DNA of 64,000 bases from M3007 sp964484205 (GCA_964484205.1 CAZAEZ010000028.1:10839-74838), one strand, 5' to 3'; counted from the first letter of the stretch, positions 7,683 to 16,920 are shown. Numbers and translations: made by a program. The notes: generated by a model from the letters alone, not told the origin.

Positions 7683-8573
7683 TTACCAGCCGCCGCCTGC
7701 ACCGCCACCGCCAAAGGAACCGCCGCCAAAGCCGCCGCCGCCGCCACCGAAGCCACCGAAGCCGCCGCCGCCGCCAAAACCACCACCAAAACCACCACCA
7801 AAACCACCACCAAAACCGCCACCAAAGCCGCCGCCGCCCCACCAATCGTCATGACGGCGTCGTGCCTTGCGGCGGCCGGCACTGGTGTAAACCGTTCCGC
7901 GGCTGGCAGCCCGGACTATAAAGAAAACAGCCAGGAAAATGATGGCGATAAATGCAAGTAAAATAATCAAAGCCACTTTCCTGTTTGCTTTGCGCGGTTC
8001 GGACTTGAACTCGCCGGTAAGCGCTGCGATGATATCGTCCAGGCCGGCGTTGATGCCATCGAAATAACGTTCCTCACGGAAATACGGGATCATGGTATTC
8101 CGGATGATCCGCCCGGCCGTGATATCCGGAAGCGCGCCCTCCACACCGTAGCCGGTCGCAATAAACACCCCGCGATCGGGCGCTTCGGTTTTGATGAGCA
8201 CCACGACGCCGTTGTCTTTACTTTTCCGGCCAATGCCCCAGCGGTTTCCTAATTCAAAAGCATAGGACGAACGGTCGTAATCGCCAAGATCGGGTCGGAT
8301 CATCACAACGATTTGCGTTGAGGTGGAATCCGAGTAGGCCCGTAGTTTTTGCTCCAAAATACCCTTTTCCTGCCCCGACAACCACCCGGAATAATCATGC
8401 ACATATACCGCCGGGTCGGGTTTGGGCGGAAAAATATCCGCATCCGATTGCGTCAAACCTGCCGGCAACCAGGCCAAAAATACTGCGAACAACAATCCCA
8501 GCCGGCGCAGCCGTACACCGCCAGGCGCCAAGCGGCTACCGTTAACCATAGATAATCTCATCGGGAAGTTCAT
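7683..8573 (-). CDS. TPM-domain protein with Gly-rich tail (YgcG-like)
   Basis: Up to 296 residues. An N-terminal signal sequence (LGLLFAVFLAWLPAGLTQ) is followed by a TPM domain at about residues 50-185 (VHDYSGWLSGQEKGILEQKL, STSTQIVVMIRPDLGDYD, GNRWGIGRKSKDNGVVVLI), one transmembrane helix (VALIILLAFIAIIFLAVFF) and an extremely Gly/Phe-rich tail made of GGGF units. This is the usual order of YgcG-like envelope proteins, whose TPM domain is thought to have phosphatase- or chaperone-like roles. ATG codons at 8573, 8561 and 8549 are all possible; all overlap the preceding TPM gene. The GGGF tail is encoded by short DNA repeats and may vary in length. Confidence 0.82.
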   Translation of the reverse strand: MNFPMRLSMVNGSRLAPGGVRLRRLGLLFAVFLAWLPAGLTQSDADIFPPKPDPAVYVHDYSGWLSGQEKGILEQKLRAYSDSTSTQIVVMIRPDLGDYDRSSYAFELGNRWGIGRKSKDNGVVVLIKTEAPDRGVFIATGYGVEGALPDITAGRIIRNTMIPYFREERYFDGINAGLDDIIAALTGEFKSEPRKANRKVALIILLAFIAIIFLAVFFIVRAASRGTVYTSAGRRKARRRHDDWWGGGGFGGGFGGGFGGGFGGGFGGGGGFGGFGGGGGGFGGGSFGGGGAGGGW

Positions 8574-8970
8574 TTTCGTTATCGTGCGGATCTGCCGGAA
8601 AATGTTGTTGGAGTTGGTCGCCGATCTGGTTGATCACCAGGCAAATGCCTTCGCAGGCTTTTTCATTTACCAGGTAATCGCGCAACAACTGTTTCTCGGC
8701 ATCCCAAAACTGAAAACCGACGCGCTCGTGGATTCCGGAGTCTCCCCAGATAGCGAACAGGCGGGATTTTTCGGCGATGTAAATCAGCACGCCGTTGCGT
8801 TGTTTGGTTTTGTGAATGTCCAACAAGTGAAATAGTTCGGCAGCACGTTCCACCGGATGGTCCCGGTCGCAAAAGTCTTCGATGTAGAGGCGGATTTCAC
8901 CACTGGTTATCCGTTCTGCCGAACGGATTGTCTCCAGGATTCGGGCCTCTTCTTCTTTTGTAAAAAGCAT
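8542..8970 (-). CDS. Second TPM-domain protein, no signal sequence
   Basis: 142 residues forming one TPM-like domain without a signal peptide or membrane helix: LFTKEEEARILETIRSAE, TSGEIRLYIEDFC, HKTKQRNGVLIYIAEKSRLFAIWGD cut here as KQRNGVLIYIA and SRLFAIWGD, then ACEGICLVINQIGDQLQ. It is a diverged paralogue of the next gene downstream and overlaps it by up to 32 bases, so they are co-translated. LemA followed by two TPM proteins is a recurrent bacterial gene set (established pattern), suggesting that the three act together at the inner membrane. The biochemical role is unknown. Confidence 0.8.
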   Translation of the reverse strand: MLFTKEEEARILETIRSAERITSGEIRLYIEDFCDRDHPVERAAELFHLLDIHKTKQRNGVLIYIAEKSRLFAIWGDSGIHERVGFQFWDAEKQLLRDYLVNEKACEGICLVINQIGDQLQQHFPADPHDNENELPDEIIYG

Positions 8971-9120
8971 TTGCCTGAGTTTGGGTGGGGTTGTGCAAAA
9001 ATTTCGGGCAAGTCAAGCAACCGGATCATTGTCGCTACGGCATCGCAGCAACGATGCGATTACAGTGCGGGCAATAAAAACCGGTTTCAGCATATTCCTT
9101 TTTACACAACCCCATTTTTT

Positions 9121-9714
9121 TTAAAACTGCACCTTTGGCGCCTGGTCTGCACCCGGAGCGGCTGAAAAATAGCCCTTGGGGGTGAAACCGAACATCCCGG
9201 CAAACAGGTTGGTGGGGAAGCGGCGCACGTAGGCGTTGTAGTCGTTGACGGCGGTGTTGAAATTCCGGCGCTCCACCGAAATGCGGTTTTCCGTGCCTTC
9301 CAGTTGTTTTTGGAGGTCCAGAAAATTTTCATTGGCTTTCAGGTTGGGGTAGTTTTCCACGGTAGCCAACAGACGGCTGAGCGCGCCACTGAGCGCCGAC
9401 TGGGCCTGCTCAAAGCGCTGAATGTTTTCCGGCGTCAGCTGTTCTGCGGTAAACGTCACTTTGGTGGCATTGGCGCGGGCTTCAACAACCGACTGCAGGG
9501 TCTGCTGTTCGAAGTCGGCATAGCCTTTTACCGTGTTCACCAGGTTGGGAATCAGGTCTGCCCGCCGCTGATACTGGTTTTCCACCTGCGACCAGGCTTG
9601 TTTTACCTTTTCGTCTTTACCAACAGCCGTATTGTAGGAACCGCACATATTGAAAACGAGCAGTAGAAATACGCCAAGCAGGATTAGCGGCAGAAATTTT
9701 CGAATGTCCATCAT
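9121..9714 (-). CDS. lemA: LemA family protein
   Basis: 197 residues. An N-terminal membrane helix (FLPLILLGVFLLLVFNMC) is followed by the conserved LemA helical body: YNTAVGKDEKVKQAWSQVEN, QRRADLIPNLVNTVKGYAD, VEARANATK, and VERRNFNTAVNDYNAYVRRF. LemA proteins are inner-membrane anchored coiled helical proteins of unknown biochemical activity. The gene leads the lemA-TPM-TPM-SET-xseB run; about 150 bases separate it from the first TPM gene. A trmH-like gene lies 94 bases upstream on the same strand and may be co-transcribed. Confidence 0.93.
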   Translation of the reverse strand: MMDIRKFLPLILLGVFLLLVFNMCGSYNTAVGKDEKVKQAWSQVENQYQRRADLIPNLVNTVKGYADFEQQTLQSVVEARANATKVTFTAEQLTPENIQRFEQAQSALSGALSRLLATVENYPNLKANENFLDLQKQLEGTENRISVERRNFNTAVNDYNAYVRRFPTNLFAGMFGFTPKGYFSAAPGADQAPKVQF

Positions 9715-9808
9715 AATGTTTTGAATGTGTAAATCTTGAAATGGTTGAACAAGGCGAAGTTAGTTTTTGGTTTTGAAAGCATTTGAACACGCCCGCTGTT
9801 TTTTCGGG

Positions 9809-10570
9809 TCAACCGGGCGGACGGGCGGCAGCGACAAAAGCGGCCAGAATTCCGGCCGCCACCGAAGCGTTCAGCGATTCGGCGGCACTGCCCGTCCCCC
9901 TTGGGATGGTAAGCCGCCGGGTGAGCAGGGCTTCTGCTTCCGGGCGGATACCGCTGCCCTCATTGCCGATTACCAAAAGTCCGTGATTGGGCATTTCGCA
10001 GGTAAAAACGTTGTCGCCGCCGAGTACGGCGCCGGCTACCGGCAAATCGGGTTTGTTGTGCAAAATATCGGTTATTTCCACGGCGGGCAAAGGTATCCGG
10101 AGCACGGCGCCCATGCTCGCTTGTACGACTTTCGGACTGAAAGCATCTACACAATCGGGCGAACAATAGACGGCCGGCATGCCAAACCAATCGGCGACCC
10201 GGATAATAGTGCCCAGATTGCCCGGGTCGCGGATGCCGTCGAGGTAGAAAGCAACGCCGGTTTCCAGGGTGAGTTGAGCCGGTTCGGGCAGTTCAGCAAC
10301 AGCCAAAACCGGAGGCGGCGTTTGCAGGGCAGAGATTTTTTTCAGATCGGCTTCCGTTACGGCGTTAAATAAGTGGTAAAACGGCGCCAGCAGGGTTGCG
10401 TTTTCTGCGGCCCAACGATCCAGAGCAAAAACCGAAACTACAGCAATCCGTTTTTGGATCAGGAGCTCGGAAACTAATTTACTGCCTTCCAGTGTGAATT
10501 TTCGATACTTTTGCCGGTACTTTTTTACCTGGAGAGCGGTCAGAAATTTTTGCTGGCTGGCAGATAACAT
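9809..10570 (-). CDS. TrmH/SpoU family RNA 2'-O-methyltransferase
   Basis: 253 residues. The N-terminus (about 1-95) is a short substrate-binding domain of the SpoU_sub_bind kind (KYRKFTLEGSKLVSELL). Residues about 105-250 are the SPOUT methyltransferase domain with the three family motifs: FYLDGIRDPGNLGTIIRVAD, LLVIGNEGSGI and SLNASVAAGI, which form the trefoil knot binding S-adenosylmethionine. Such enzymes methylate ribose 2'-OH groups in tRNA or 23S rRNA; the exact site cannot be told from sequence alone. The gene is divergent from the tamL-like gene and upstream of lemA on the same strand. Confidence 0.9.
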   Translation of the reverse strand: MLSASQQKFLTALQVKKYRQKYRKFTLEGSKLVSELLIQKRIAVVSVFALDRWAAENATLLAPFYHLFNAVTEADLKKISALQTPPPVLAVAELPEPAQLTLETGVAFYLDGIRDPGNLGTIIRVADWFGMPAVYCSPDCVDAFSPKVVQASMGAVLRIPLPAVEITDILHNKPDLPVAGAVLGGDNVFTCEMPNHGLLVIGNEGSGIRPEAEALLTRRLTIPRGTGSAAESLNASVAAGILAAFVAAARPPG

Positions 10571-10635
10571 AAACAGGAGTTTAAAAAACCCGAACGGGTG
10601 ATCCCCGCCCGGTTTTCAGATGATCAGCAGATTGT

Positions 10636-13116
10636 ATGCGACTTTTTGAGCGAAAAAATACGGTTAAAAAAAAGGCCGGGGAAGCCCCACGCATCACCCT
10701 ACCCTTTTGGGTTTGGATGCTGTTGCTATGGTCGGTCAGTGGCTGCAACGTTACAAAGTTCCTGGAGAAAGAAAAAGGCGGGCCGCTGCTCTACAAAAAT
10801 TCCATCGAGTTGAAAACCGAAAAACCGCTCCCACTCGATCAAAAAACCCCGTTGATGTACGAACTGGGCAGTCTGTACCGGCAAAAGCCCAACGAGCGCA
10901 GCATTTTGGCCCTGGGCACGCCGGCACGGCTTTGGTTTTATTTCTGGAAACGCGACAAAGATTCGCCGTTTGCGCGCTGGGTGATGAAAAAAATTGCCGA
11001 ACCGCCGGCCTATTTCGATGAAACCCTGGCCATCCGAACTTCCAACAATCTCCAGAACTTCATGCGCCAACGCGGTTATTTTGAAGCCAAAAGCAGCTAC
11101 GACGTGAAGTTCCTGCCCAGGCGTTTCCTGTTTTTTTTTAAAACAAAAAACGACACTACGGGCTACAACCTGAGAGCATCCGTCAAATACAGCCTTGATT
11201 TGGGACCGCAATATTTGATCGACACGGTGCATTTTGTCAGCCGCGATAGCAACGCCCGAAAAATCCTGCAGGAGATAGCCGGAAAATCCACACTGAAAAA
11301 AGGGGGGGTACTGGACAGCCGGAGTTTTGAAGCCGAAAAACTGCGCATCACCAATGCCATGAAAAACAGGGGCTATGCCTATTTCATTCCAAATTTTGTG
11401 GAGTTTTTTGGCGACAGCACCGGTTCGAAGACCAATGTCACGGTGGATGTGTTGCCACCGGGCGACTCCATGTTGCACCAAACGTATACCATCGGCAATG
11501 TGGCTGTGTTTTCGGATCTGGTGCCGGACCTGAGCTCCATCCGGAGGGATACAACGATCAATGGCGTTTATTTCGCCACTTCTGAAACCCGCTTTGAAGT
11601 ACGCCCGTCGCGCCTGGCCAAAGCCATTGCAATCCGGCCGGGCACTTTGTACAAGCAAGCCGATTTCGACCAAACGGCACACGACCTCAATGCGCTGGGT
11701 ATTTTTCGATTCGTAACGATCCGGCCATTGCAGGATTCAATCAATCCGGATATAATAAATGTTTCCATTTCATTCTCCCACAACAAACGCTTGTCGATCG
11801 GCGGCGACCTGGACCTGAATTCCTCCACGAATTCCGGCAGTACGGTGAGCGGCCGCTTGCTTGGCGTTTCGGCCAGTGCCTCCGCCGTGAACCGCAACCT
11901 GCTGCGCGGCGCCGAAAACATCCGGACCGACCTGGCCTACAGCCTGGAATTTGACCTGGGCCGGGACCGGAGCAGCCTGATCTTTTCGCAGGAGTTCAAA
12001 TTTCAGAATGAACTGACCTTTCCGCGCTATTTTGATTACTTCGGGCTTTGGCGGCGCCTGCACCGCTGGAAACTGATCAAAAACAGTTTTTACGAACGCC
12101 TGCAAAACGACGGCAGGGTGCGGGTCGGGCTGAATTACAATTACCTGGACCTGCGGGGTTTTTACGATTACAACCTTTTCAACGCCACGTTCGGCTATAC
12201 CGTCCGCTCCAATACTACCGAACACCAGTACAATTTCGACAACATCGGGATCGATATTCTTCGCCCTCAGCTCCGCCCGCGTTTTGATTCGATTTTTGGT
12301 GAAAACGAGTTTCTCAAACTGAGTTTCGGCAACCAGCTGTTCACCGGTTTTTTCCTGCGGTCTTTCACGTACACCTACGCCAGCCGGGCCAACCGGTTTG
12401 GCGAGCGGTGGTTTTTCCGCTTGAACACCGACTTTTCCGGCTTTGAGGAATTCGCCCTCAACCGGCTCTGGGCCATTCCCTTCGGCGAACAACGCTGGAC
12501 GATCTCCGATCTCACGTTTTCCCAATATATCCGGCTGGATGTGAACGGCAGCTATTCGCGCGACTTCACCAGCGACCTTACGGGCATCGTGCGCCTGGGG
12601 GCGGGCATTGCCACACCCTATGGCGATACCCGGGAGGTGCCTTATGTGAAACAGTTTTTTGTCGGCGGCCCCTCCAGCATTCGGGCCTGGCGCATCCGGG
12701 AGTTGGGGCCGGGTGGTTATATTGAGGTAGACCCCGACACCGGCAACCCCGTGCAACCGGAGCAACCATTTTTCCAGGCAGCCGATTTTCGCTTTGAGTT
12801 TAACGGGGAGTTCCGCTTTCCGCTATTCTGGTGGGTCAAAGGCGCCGTTTTTGTTGATGGCGGCAACGTCTGGACGCTGCGGGCCGACCCGCAACGACCC
12901 GGCGCGCAGCTGAGCTGGGATTCGTATAAAAATATTGCAATCGGCACAGGCTTCGGTTTGCGGTTTGATTTTGATTATTTTGTGTTTCGGTTTGATTGGG
13001 GCCTGAAAGTGCGCCGGCCTTACCGCACGCCCACGACCGGCCACTGGGTGGATTGGACCGGAGCATCCTGGAGAGATATCAGCAACTTTAACCTGGCTGT
13101 GGGTTACCCGTTTTAA
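10636..13116 (+). CDS. BamA/TamA-like outer membrane lipoprotein (TamL type)
   Basis: 826 residues. The N-terminus has a hydrophobic stretch ending in VSGC, a lipobox, so the protein should be lipid-anchored; a BamA-superfamily barrel with a lipidated N-terminus is the Bacteroidota TamL arrangement (established). POTRA-like repeats follow (about 130-370, for example GPQYLIDTVHF, GGVLDSRSFEAEKLRITNAM, RPGTLYKQADFDQTAHDLNALGIFRF cut as TLYKQADFDQTAHDLNALG). The C-terminal half is the 16-strand barrel with the conserved loop motif FVGGPSSIRAW, where BamA usually has IRG, and a final strand ending VGYPF. It probably helps to insert or export outer-membrane proteins. It is followed within about 30 bases by the DUF937 gene. 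Confidence 0.88.
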   Translation: MRLFERKNTVKKKAGEAPRITLPFWVWMLLLWSVSGCNVTKFLEKEKGGPLLYKNSIELKTEKPLPLDQKTPLMYELGSLYRQKPNERSILALGTPARLWFYFWKRDKDSPFARWVMKKIAEPPAYFDETLAIRTSNNLQNFMRQRGYFEAKSSYDVKFLPRRFLFFFKTKNDTTGYNLRASVKYSLDLGPQYLIDTVHFVSRDSNARKILQEIAGKSTLKKGGVLDSRSFEAEKLRITNAMKNRGYAYFIPNFVEFFGDSTGSKTNVTVDVLPPGDSMLHQTYTIGNVAVFSDLVPDLSSIRRDTTINGVYFATSETRFEVRPSRLAKAIAIRPGTLYKQADFDQTAHDLNALGIFRFVTIRPLQDSINPDIINVSISFSHNKRLSIGGDLDLNSSTNSGSTVSGRLLGVSASASAVNRNLLRGAENIRTDLAYSLEFDLGRDRSSLIFSQEFKFQNELTFPRYFDYFGLWRRLHRWKLIKNSFYERLQNDGRVRVGLNYNYLDLRGFYDYNLFNATFGYTVRSNTTEHQYNFDNIGIDILRPQLRPRFDSIFGENEFLKLSFGNQLFTGFFLRSFTYTYASRANRFGERWFFRLNTDFSGFEEFALNRLWAIPFGEQRWTISDLTFSQYIRLDVNGSYSRDFTSDLTGIVRLGAGIATPYGDTREVPYVKQFFVGGPSSIRAWRIRELGPGGYIEVDPDTGNPVQPEQPFFQAADFRFEFNGEFRFPLFWWVKGAVFVDGGNVWTLRADPQRPGAQLSWDSYKNIAIGTGFGLRFDFDYFVFRFDWGLKVRRPYRTPTTGHWVDWTGASWRDISNFNLAVGYPF

Positions 13117-13146
13117 TGTTTGGGATTTTAGAAATAAAATAAATTA

Positions 13147-13806
13147 ATGGCCAACTTACTTGATTCCGTAAAAGAATACCTGCACCCCGGCTTCATCGCC
13201 GAAGCCTCCGAACAGTTGGGGGAAGGCGAAGAACCAATTTCCAAAGCCTTGTTTGCCTGGTGCGCCACTATTTTGGCAGGCCTGCTCAACTGGGTTGGCC
13301 ACGAAAAAGCCATGGGGCAGATTTTCGATGGTCTGGACCACTTTCCGCCCAATCTGACCGACAATGCCAAAGCCCTCCTGCGCACCGGCAACCTGGCCGA
13401 AAACGACCCGAAAGATGTTTCCGGCAGGCTGCTGGGCCAGCTTTTCGGTTCAAAAACGGAAAGCCTGGTTGAAGGTGTCGCTACGTTTTCAGGCACCAGC
13501 CCTGCCCATGCGTCGTACCTGCTTGGCGTAGCCGGACCGGTCATCCTGAGCATTTTAGGCCAGCGTGTGCAGGCCGGCAGCCTGAGTCATTCCGGCTTGT
13601 CCAACCTCTTGCTTCGCAACCGCGAAGGCATCCTTTCGGCCCTGCCGGGTGGTCTCGCCGCTATTTTGCAATTGCGCGAAATGGATCCGGCACAGGCAGA
13701 ACCTGCCATGGAAGAAGCGACGGGTTTTAGCTGGGTACTGCCCCTGTTGTTGCTTTTAGCCTTGGGCGGAGCGATCCTTTTTTACCTGCGGTATTCCGGC
13801 CATTGA
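13147..13806 (+). CDS. DUF937 domain protein with C-terminal membrane helix
   Basis: 219 residues. The bulk is a helical, Gly/Leu-rich DUF937-like region (LLDSVKEYLHPGFIAEASEQ, AWCATILAGLLNWV, ASYLLGVAGPVILSILGQ, LSHSGLSNLLLRNREGILSA), and a single hydrophobic helix (WVLPLLLLLALGGAILFYL) closes the protein. DUF937/YidB-like proteins have no established activity; in Bacteroidota they are often fused to or found with OmpA-like partners (family knowledge). It follows the tamL-like gene closely and is followed 19 bases later by kbl, so the three may share a transcript. Confidence 0.75.
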   Translation: MANLLDSVKEYLHPGFIAEASEQLGEGEEPISKALFAWCATILAGLLNWVGHEKAMGQIFDGLDHFPPNLTDNAKALLRTGNLAENDPKDVSGRLLGQLFGSKTESLVEGVATFSGTSPAHASYLLGVAGPVILSILGQRVQAGSLSHSGLSNLLLRNREGILSALPGGLAAILQLREMDPAQAEPAMEEATGFSWVLPLLLLLALGGAILFYLRYSGH

Positions 13807-13825
13807 TCTTTACAAATCGTCAATT

Positions 13826-15013
13826 ATGTATAAAAATGTAAAACCAGCCCTGGAACAGGAATTGCAGGGCATCCGCGATGCGGGCCTGTACAAGGAAGAA
13901 CGAATCATCACCTCCCGGCAAGGGCCGGTGATCGACACCACTGCTCAGTCCCGGGTGCTCAACTTCTGCGCCAACAACTACCTCGGGCTTAGCAGCCATC
14001 CTGCTGTAATTGAAGCTGCTATTGAAGCCGTTCGCAGCCATGGTTTTGGCCTCTCCTCCGTGCGCTTCATCTGTGGCACGCAGGATATCCACAAAGAACT
14101 GGAATCCCGGATCGCTGAATTTCTGGGTCAGGAGGACGCCATCCTGTACGCCGCAGCGTTTGACGCCAACGGCGGCTTGTTCGAACCACTTTTGGGGCCC
14201 GATGATGCCATCATCAGCGACGAGCTCAACCACGCCTCCATCATCGACGGTATTCGCCTGTGCAAAGCCCAACGTTTCCGGTACAAGCACAACGATATGA
14301 ACGCCCTCGAAGATTGCCTCAAAGAGGCCGCCGGGGCAAGCCGCCGACTGATCTTCACCGACGGGGCATTCTCCATGGATGGCACCATTGCGCAGTTGGA
14401 TAAAATTTGTGATCTGGCGGATAAATACGATGCCATGGTTGGTATCGACGAGTGCCACGCCACCGGTTTTCTGGGAAAAACCGGCCGCGGCACCCATGAA
14501 TACCGCCACGTGATGGATCGCATCGACATCATCACCGGCACGCTCGGCAAAGCGCTTGGCGGTGCTTCGGGCGGTTTTACGGCAGCCCGGAAGGAGATTG
14601 TTGAACTGTTACGCCAACGCTCGCGCCCGTACCTGTTTTCGAACACCGTCGCACCGGCCATCGTCGGCGCCTCGATCAAGGTCATGGATTTGTTGAGCGG
14701 CAGCACGGCCCTGCGCGACAAGCTGGAGCGCAACACCCAGTGGTTCCGCAAAGCCATGACGGAGGCAGGCTTCGACATTATCCCCGGCGACCACCCGATT
14801 GTGCCGATCATGCTGTACGATGCGCCGTTGGCGCAGCAGTTTGCCAAAAAACTGCTGGACGAGGGCATTTACGTGATCGGCTTTTTCTTTCCGGTGGTCC
14901 CGAAAGGCAAAGCTCGTATCCGGGTGCAATTGTCGGCAGCGCACGAGCCCGAACACCTGGAAAAAGCCGTGGCGGCGTTTACCAAGGTTGGGAAGGAGTT
15001 GGGGGTTATTTAG
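13826..15013 (+). CDS. kbl: 2-amino-3-ketobutyrate CoA ligase (glycine C-acetyltransferase)
   Basis: 395 residues, the normal length for Kbl. It is a PLP-dependent alpha-oxoamine synthase that splits 2-amino-3-ketobutyrate with CoA into glycine and acetyl-CoA, the second step of threonine breakdown through threonine dehydrogenase. Seen: NFCANNYLGLSSHPAVIEAA, SVRFICGTQDIHKELE, DELNHASIIDGIRL, VGIDECHATGFLGKTGRG, and ITGTLGKALGGASGGF with the PLP lysine at residue 242. Threonine dehydrogenase (tdh) is not in the window. The related serine palmitoyltransferase and 8-amino-7-oxononanoate synthase share the fold, but the overall motif set fits Kbl. Confidence 0.93.
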   Translation: MYKNVKPALEQELQGIRDAGLYKEERIITSRQGPVIDTTAQSRVLNFCANNYLGLSSHPAVIEAAIEAVRSHGFGLSSVRFICGTQDIHKELESRIAEFLGQEDAILYAAAFDANGGLFEPLLGPDDAIISDELNHASIIDGIRLCKAQRFRYKHNDMNALEDCLKEAAGASRRLIFTDGAFSMDGTIAQLDKICDLADKYDAMVGIDECHATGFLGKTGRGTHEYRHVMDRIDIITGTLGKALGGASGGFTAARKEIVELLRQRSRPYLFSNTVAPAIVGASIKVMDLLSGSTALRDKLERNTQWFRKAMTEAGFDIIPGDHPIVPIMLYDAPLAQQFAKKLLDEGIYVIGFFFPVVPKGKARIRVQLSAAHEPEHLEKAVAAFTKVGKELGVI

Positions 15014-15139
15014 GGTCATTGGGGATAAATTACTTTTCGTGTGTCGGTGTAATCCATTCGGTAGTGGATTTTTGCAGTTTATCCATTCTGATGCATATCA
15101 GCGCCACTTAGCCTGTTACGCCTTGTCGTTCTCGTGGTA

Positions 15140-15170
15140 GTGAGGGGGTGACTGGCAGTCACCCCCTCAC
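15140..15170. terminator. Perfect 14-bp hairpin after kbl
   Basis: Arms 15140-15153 (GTGAGGGGGTGACT) and 15157-15170 are perfectly complementary around GGC. No U-tract follows. It may end kbl transcription, and it resembles in style the hairpin that follows the last CRISPR repeat at the window end. Confidence 0.5.
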
Positions 15171-15247
15171 TTGGGCCCCTCTCCGCCAAACAGGAACATG
15201 AGCCAATGACTTTAATGACCGCTAACAACAAATCAACCTTTCAAAAT

Positions 15248-15967
15248 ATGACACTACCACTGCGCTGCATCATCGTTGAAGACGAGCCCCTGGCCGCTGA
15301 AATTCTCGCAGAATATATTGAAATGACGCCTTTTCTGTCGTTGACACACACCTGTGCCGATGCCATTAAGGCATTGGATGTGGTACATACCCACCCGGTA
15401 GACGTGATTTTCCTGGACATCAACCTGCCCAAACTGAACGGGCTTGAGTTTATCAAAACCCTGCGCCACCCGCCCCGGGTGATCGTGACGTCCGCCTACC
15501 ACGAATTTGCCGTGGAAGGTTTTGATCTTCAGGTCACCGATTACCTGCTGAAACCCATCGAATTCAGCCGGTTCACCAAGGCAGCCAATAAACTGTTGCT
15601 GCCGCAGCGGCTTTCCGATCTGCCGGATCAAAGTGGAAGCAAACCCGCAGGAAGCGCCCGGCCCTACTATTTTTTCACGGTGAGCAAGCGCTCCGTGAAA
15701 ATCTACCTGGATGAAATTCTGTTTATCGAAAGTTTGAAAGATTCGGTTTCCATTCACACGCCGAGCAAGTCTTACCATACCCACTACCAACTGGGTGAAC
15801 TGGAGGAACTGATGCGCTCGGATAATTTCCTGCGCATCCACCGATCTTTTTTGGTCGCCATGGATAAGATTGAATCGTTCTCCGCTGCCGAGGTGGAAAT
15901 TGCCGGGCGCACGATTCCCATTGGGCGGAGTCATAAGGAGTATGTGATGGAGAAGTTGGGTCGGTGA
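15248..15967 (+). CDS. LytTR-family response regulator
   Basis: 239 residues from the ATG at 15248, chosen because the receiver starts immediately after it. Residues 1-120 are a receiver with EDE at 11-13, phospho-acceptor Asp57 in VIFLDINLPKLNG and Lys in DYLLKPIEF. Residues about 140-239 are a LytTR DNA-binding domain (YFFTVSKRSVKIYLDEILFI, FLRIHRSFLVAMDKIESF, IPIGRSHKEYV). In Bacteroidota such regulators usually pair with a LytS/YehU-type histidine kinase encoded next door, but no kinase gene is present here, so this is an orphan. Two in-frame upstream ATGs (15206, 15215) exist but precede no domain sequence. Confidence 0.92.
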   Translation: MTLPLRCIIVEDEPLAAEILAEYIEMTPFLSLTHTCADAIKALDVVHTHPVDVIFLDINLPKLNGLEFIKTLRHPPRVIVTSAYHEFAVEGFDLQVTDYLLKPIEFSRFTKAANKLLLPQRLSDLPDQSGSKPAGSARPYYFFTVSKRSVKIYLDEILFIESLKDSVSIHTPSKSYHTHYQLGELEELMRSDNFLRIHRSFLVAMDKIESFSAAEVEIAGRTIPIGRSHKEYVMEKLGR

Positions 15968-15985
15968 GGGGAGCAATGCCGGTAT

Positions 15986-16828
15986 TCAACTTTTTATGGT
16001 ATCCACCACTTTTTGCATCCCGGACTCAAATCTGCCCTCTCCAATGTCTTGATTTAAAACGCCTTGAAAATGTTCAATGATTTTGGGTAAATTTTGGTGT
16101 TGTTCCTCCAGCCTGTCCCGTTGGGTTTGGAATTGTTTGTATCCAAATTTTCGATCCTTAGCCTTTTCAATTTTCTTGTCTAAATCTGCGATTTTATTTT
16201 CGATCTCATCCATCACCTCGAAAAAGAAATCATCGTCAAAAACTGCATTATCAATAGAAACAGGAATGAATTTTTGGTTTGTCAGCAATTGGCTGTAAAG
16301 TGCCAGATCACTTTCCAAACCTACCCAACCCGATCGCAGGCTATTTTTCGATACCAGAGAAAGTACGGTGTTGTTTTCCCTGATTTGGTTCAAAATAAAA
16401 TCTTTGATTTTTTCGCCAACCTTCATATTTACGACATCAATAACCGGATCCAATCCACCATTTTTAAGAAAGGCATAAATCCTGTCCGCATACTCCCGGT
16501 CATTGTGGTTATATGAAATAAAAACTTTTTGCAGGCTGTTGCCAGCCTGAAGCGGTTGTGGACTTGCCGGATTGTTTCCGCCACCGCCAACTGCCTGATT
16601 CCCACCACTCGCTTTGCCCACCGACTTCGCCAACTCCAGTGCCGCATAATTGATCTGCGCCTGCGTGCGCTGCCACTCACTGAACTCAATCAGGCCCATG
16701 TTGTACTGCTTTTTTCCGGCATTATAACGGGCTTGCAAAAGCAGGGCATCGCTGGAGTGTTGGGCCAGGAGGGCAAGCGCTTCCTCGGTATTACCCTCGG
16801 CAATTAATTGTTGGATTTGTTCAAGCAT
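15986..16828 (-). CDS. TIR-domain protein with EAD11-like N-terminus
   Basis: 280 residues. Residues about 3-70 look like an effector-associated domain of the EAD11 kind: LIAEGNTEEALALL, then LLLQARYNAGKKQYNMG and a helix ending INYAALELA. After a Gly-rich linker (about 75-90), a TIR domain runs from about 100 (KVFISYNHNDREYADRIYAFL) to about 200, with the typical NTVLSLVSKNSLRSGWVGLE region. A charged coiled-coil-like helix follows (ENKIADLDKKIEKAKDRKF). TIR domains of this kind hydrolyse NAD or signal in defence; EADs are predicted to recruit partners by like-with-like contacts. A second EAD11-like domain occurs at 33375-34103. The gene has its own promoter-like sequence. Confidence 0.85.
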   Translation of the reverse strand: MLEQIQQLIAEGNTEEALALLAQHSSDALLLQARYNAGKKQYNMGLIEFSEWQRTQAQINYAALELAKSVGKASGGNQAVGGGGNNPASPQPLQAGNSLQKVFISYNHNDREYADRIYAFLKNGGLDPVIDVVNMKVGEKIKDFILNQIRENNTVLSLVSKNSLRSGWVGLESDLALYSQLLTNQKFIPVSIDNAVFDDDFFFEVMDEIENKIADLDKKIEKAKDRKFGYKQFQTQRDRLEEQHQNLPKIIEHFQGVLNQDIGEGRFESGMQKVVDTIKS

Positions 16829-16866
16829 TGGAAACTAGGCGTTTATAGATTTAAAAACACAATGGC

Positions 16867-16899
16867 CAAAGGTAGCAATTGCCATTTATTTTTTTCAAA
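16867..16899 (-). promoter_or_regulatory. Bacteroidota-type promoter for the TIR gene
   Basis: Read on the reverse strand: TTTG (-33 type), 21 bases, TACCTTTG (exact match to the TAnnTTTG -7 consensus). The -7 box lies about 40 bases before the TIR start codon. The same two elements with the same 21-base spacing precede the tRNA cluster. Confidence 0.55.
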
Positions 16900-16920
16900 A
16901 ACCAAAATTGCGCCAACAAC

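Noticed and set aside
7662..7961. Pro/Lys- and Ala/Thr-rich + frames over the TPM gene end
   Set aside because: Produced by the complement of the GGGF-coding DNA repeats.
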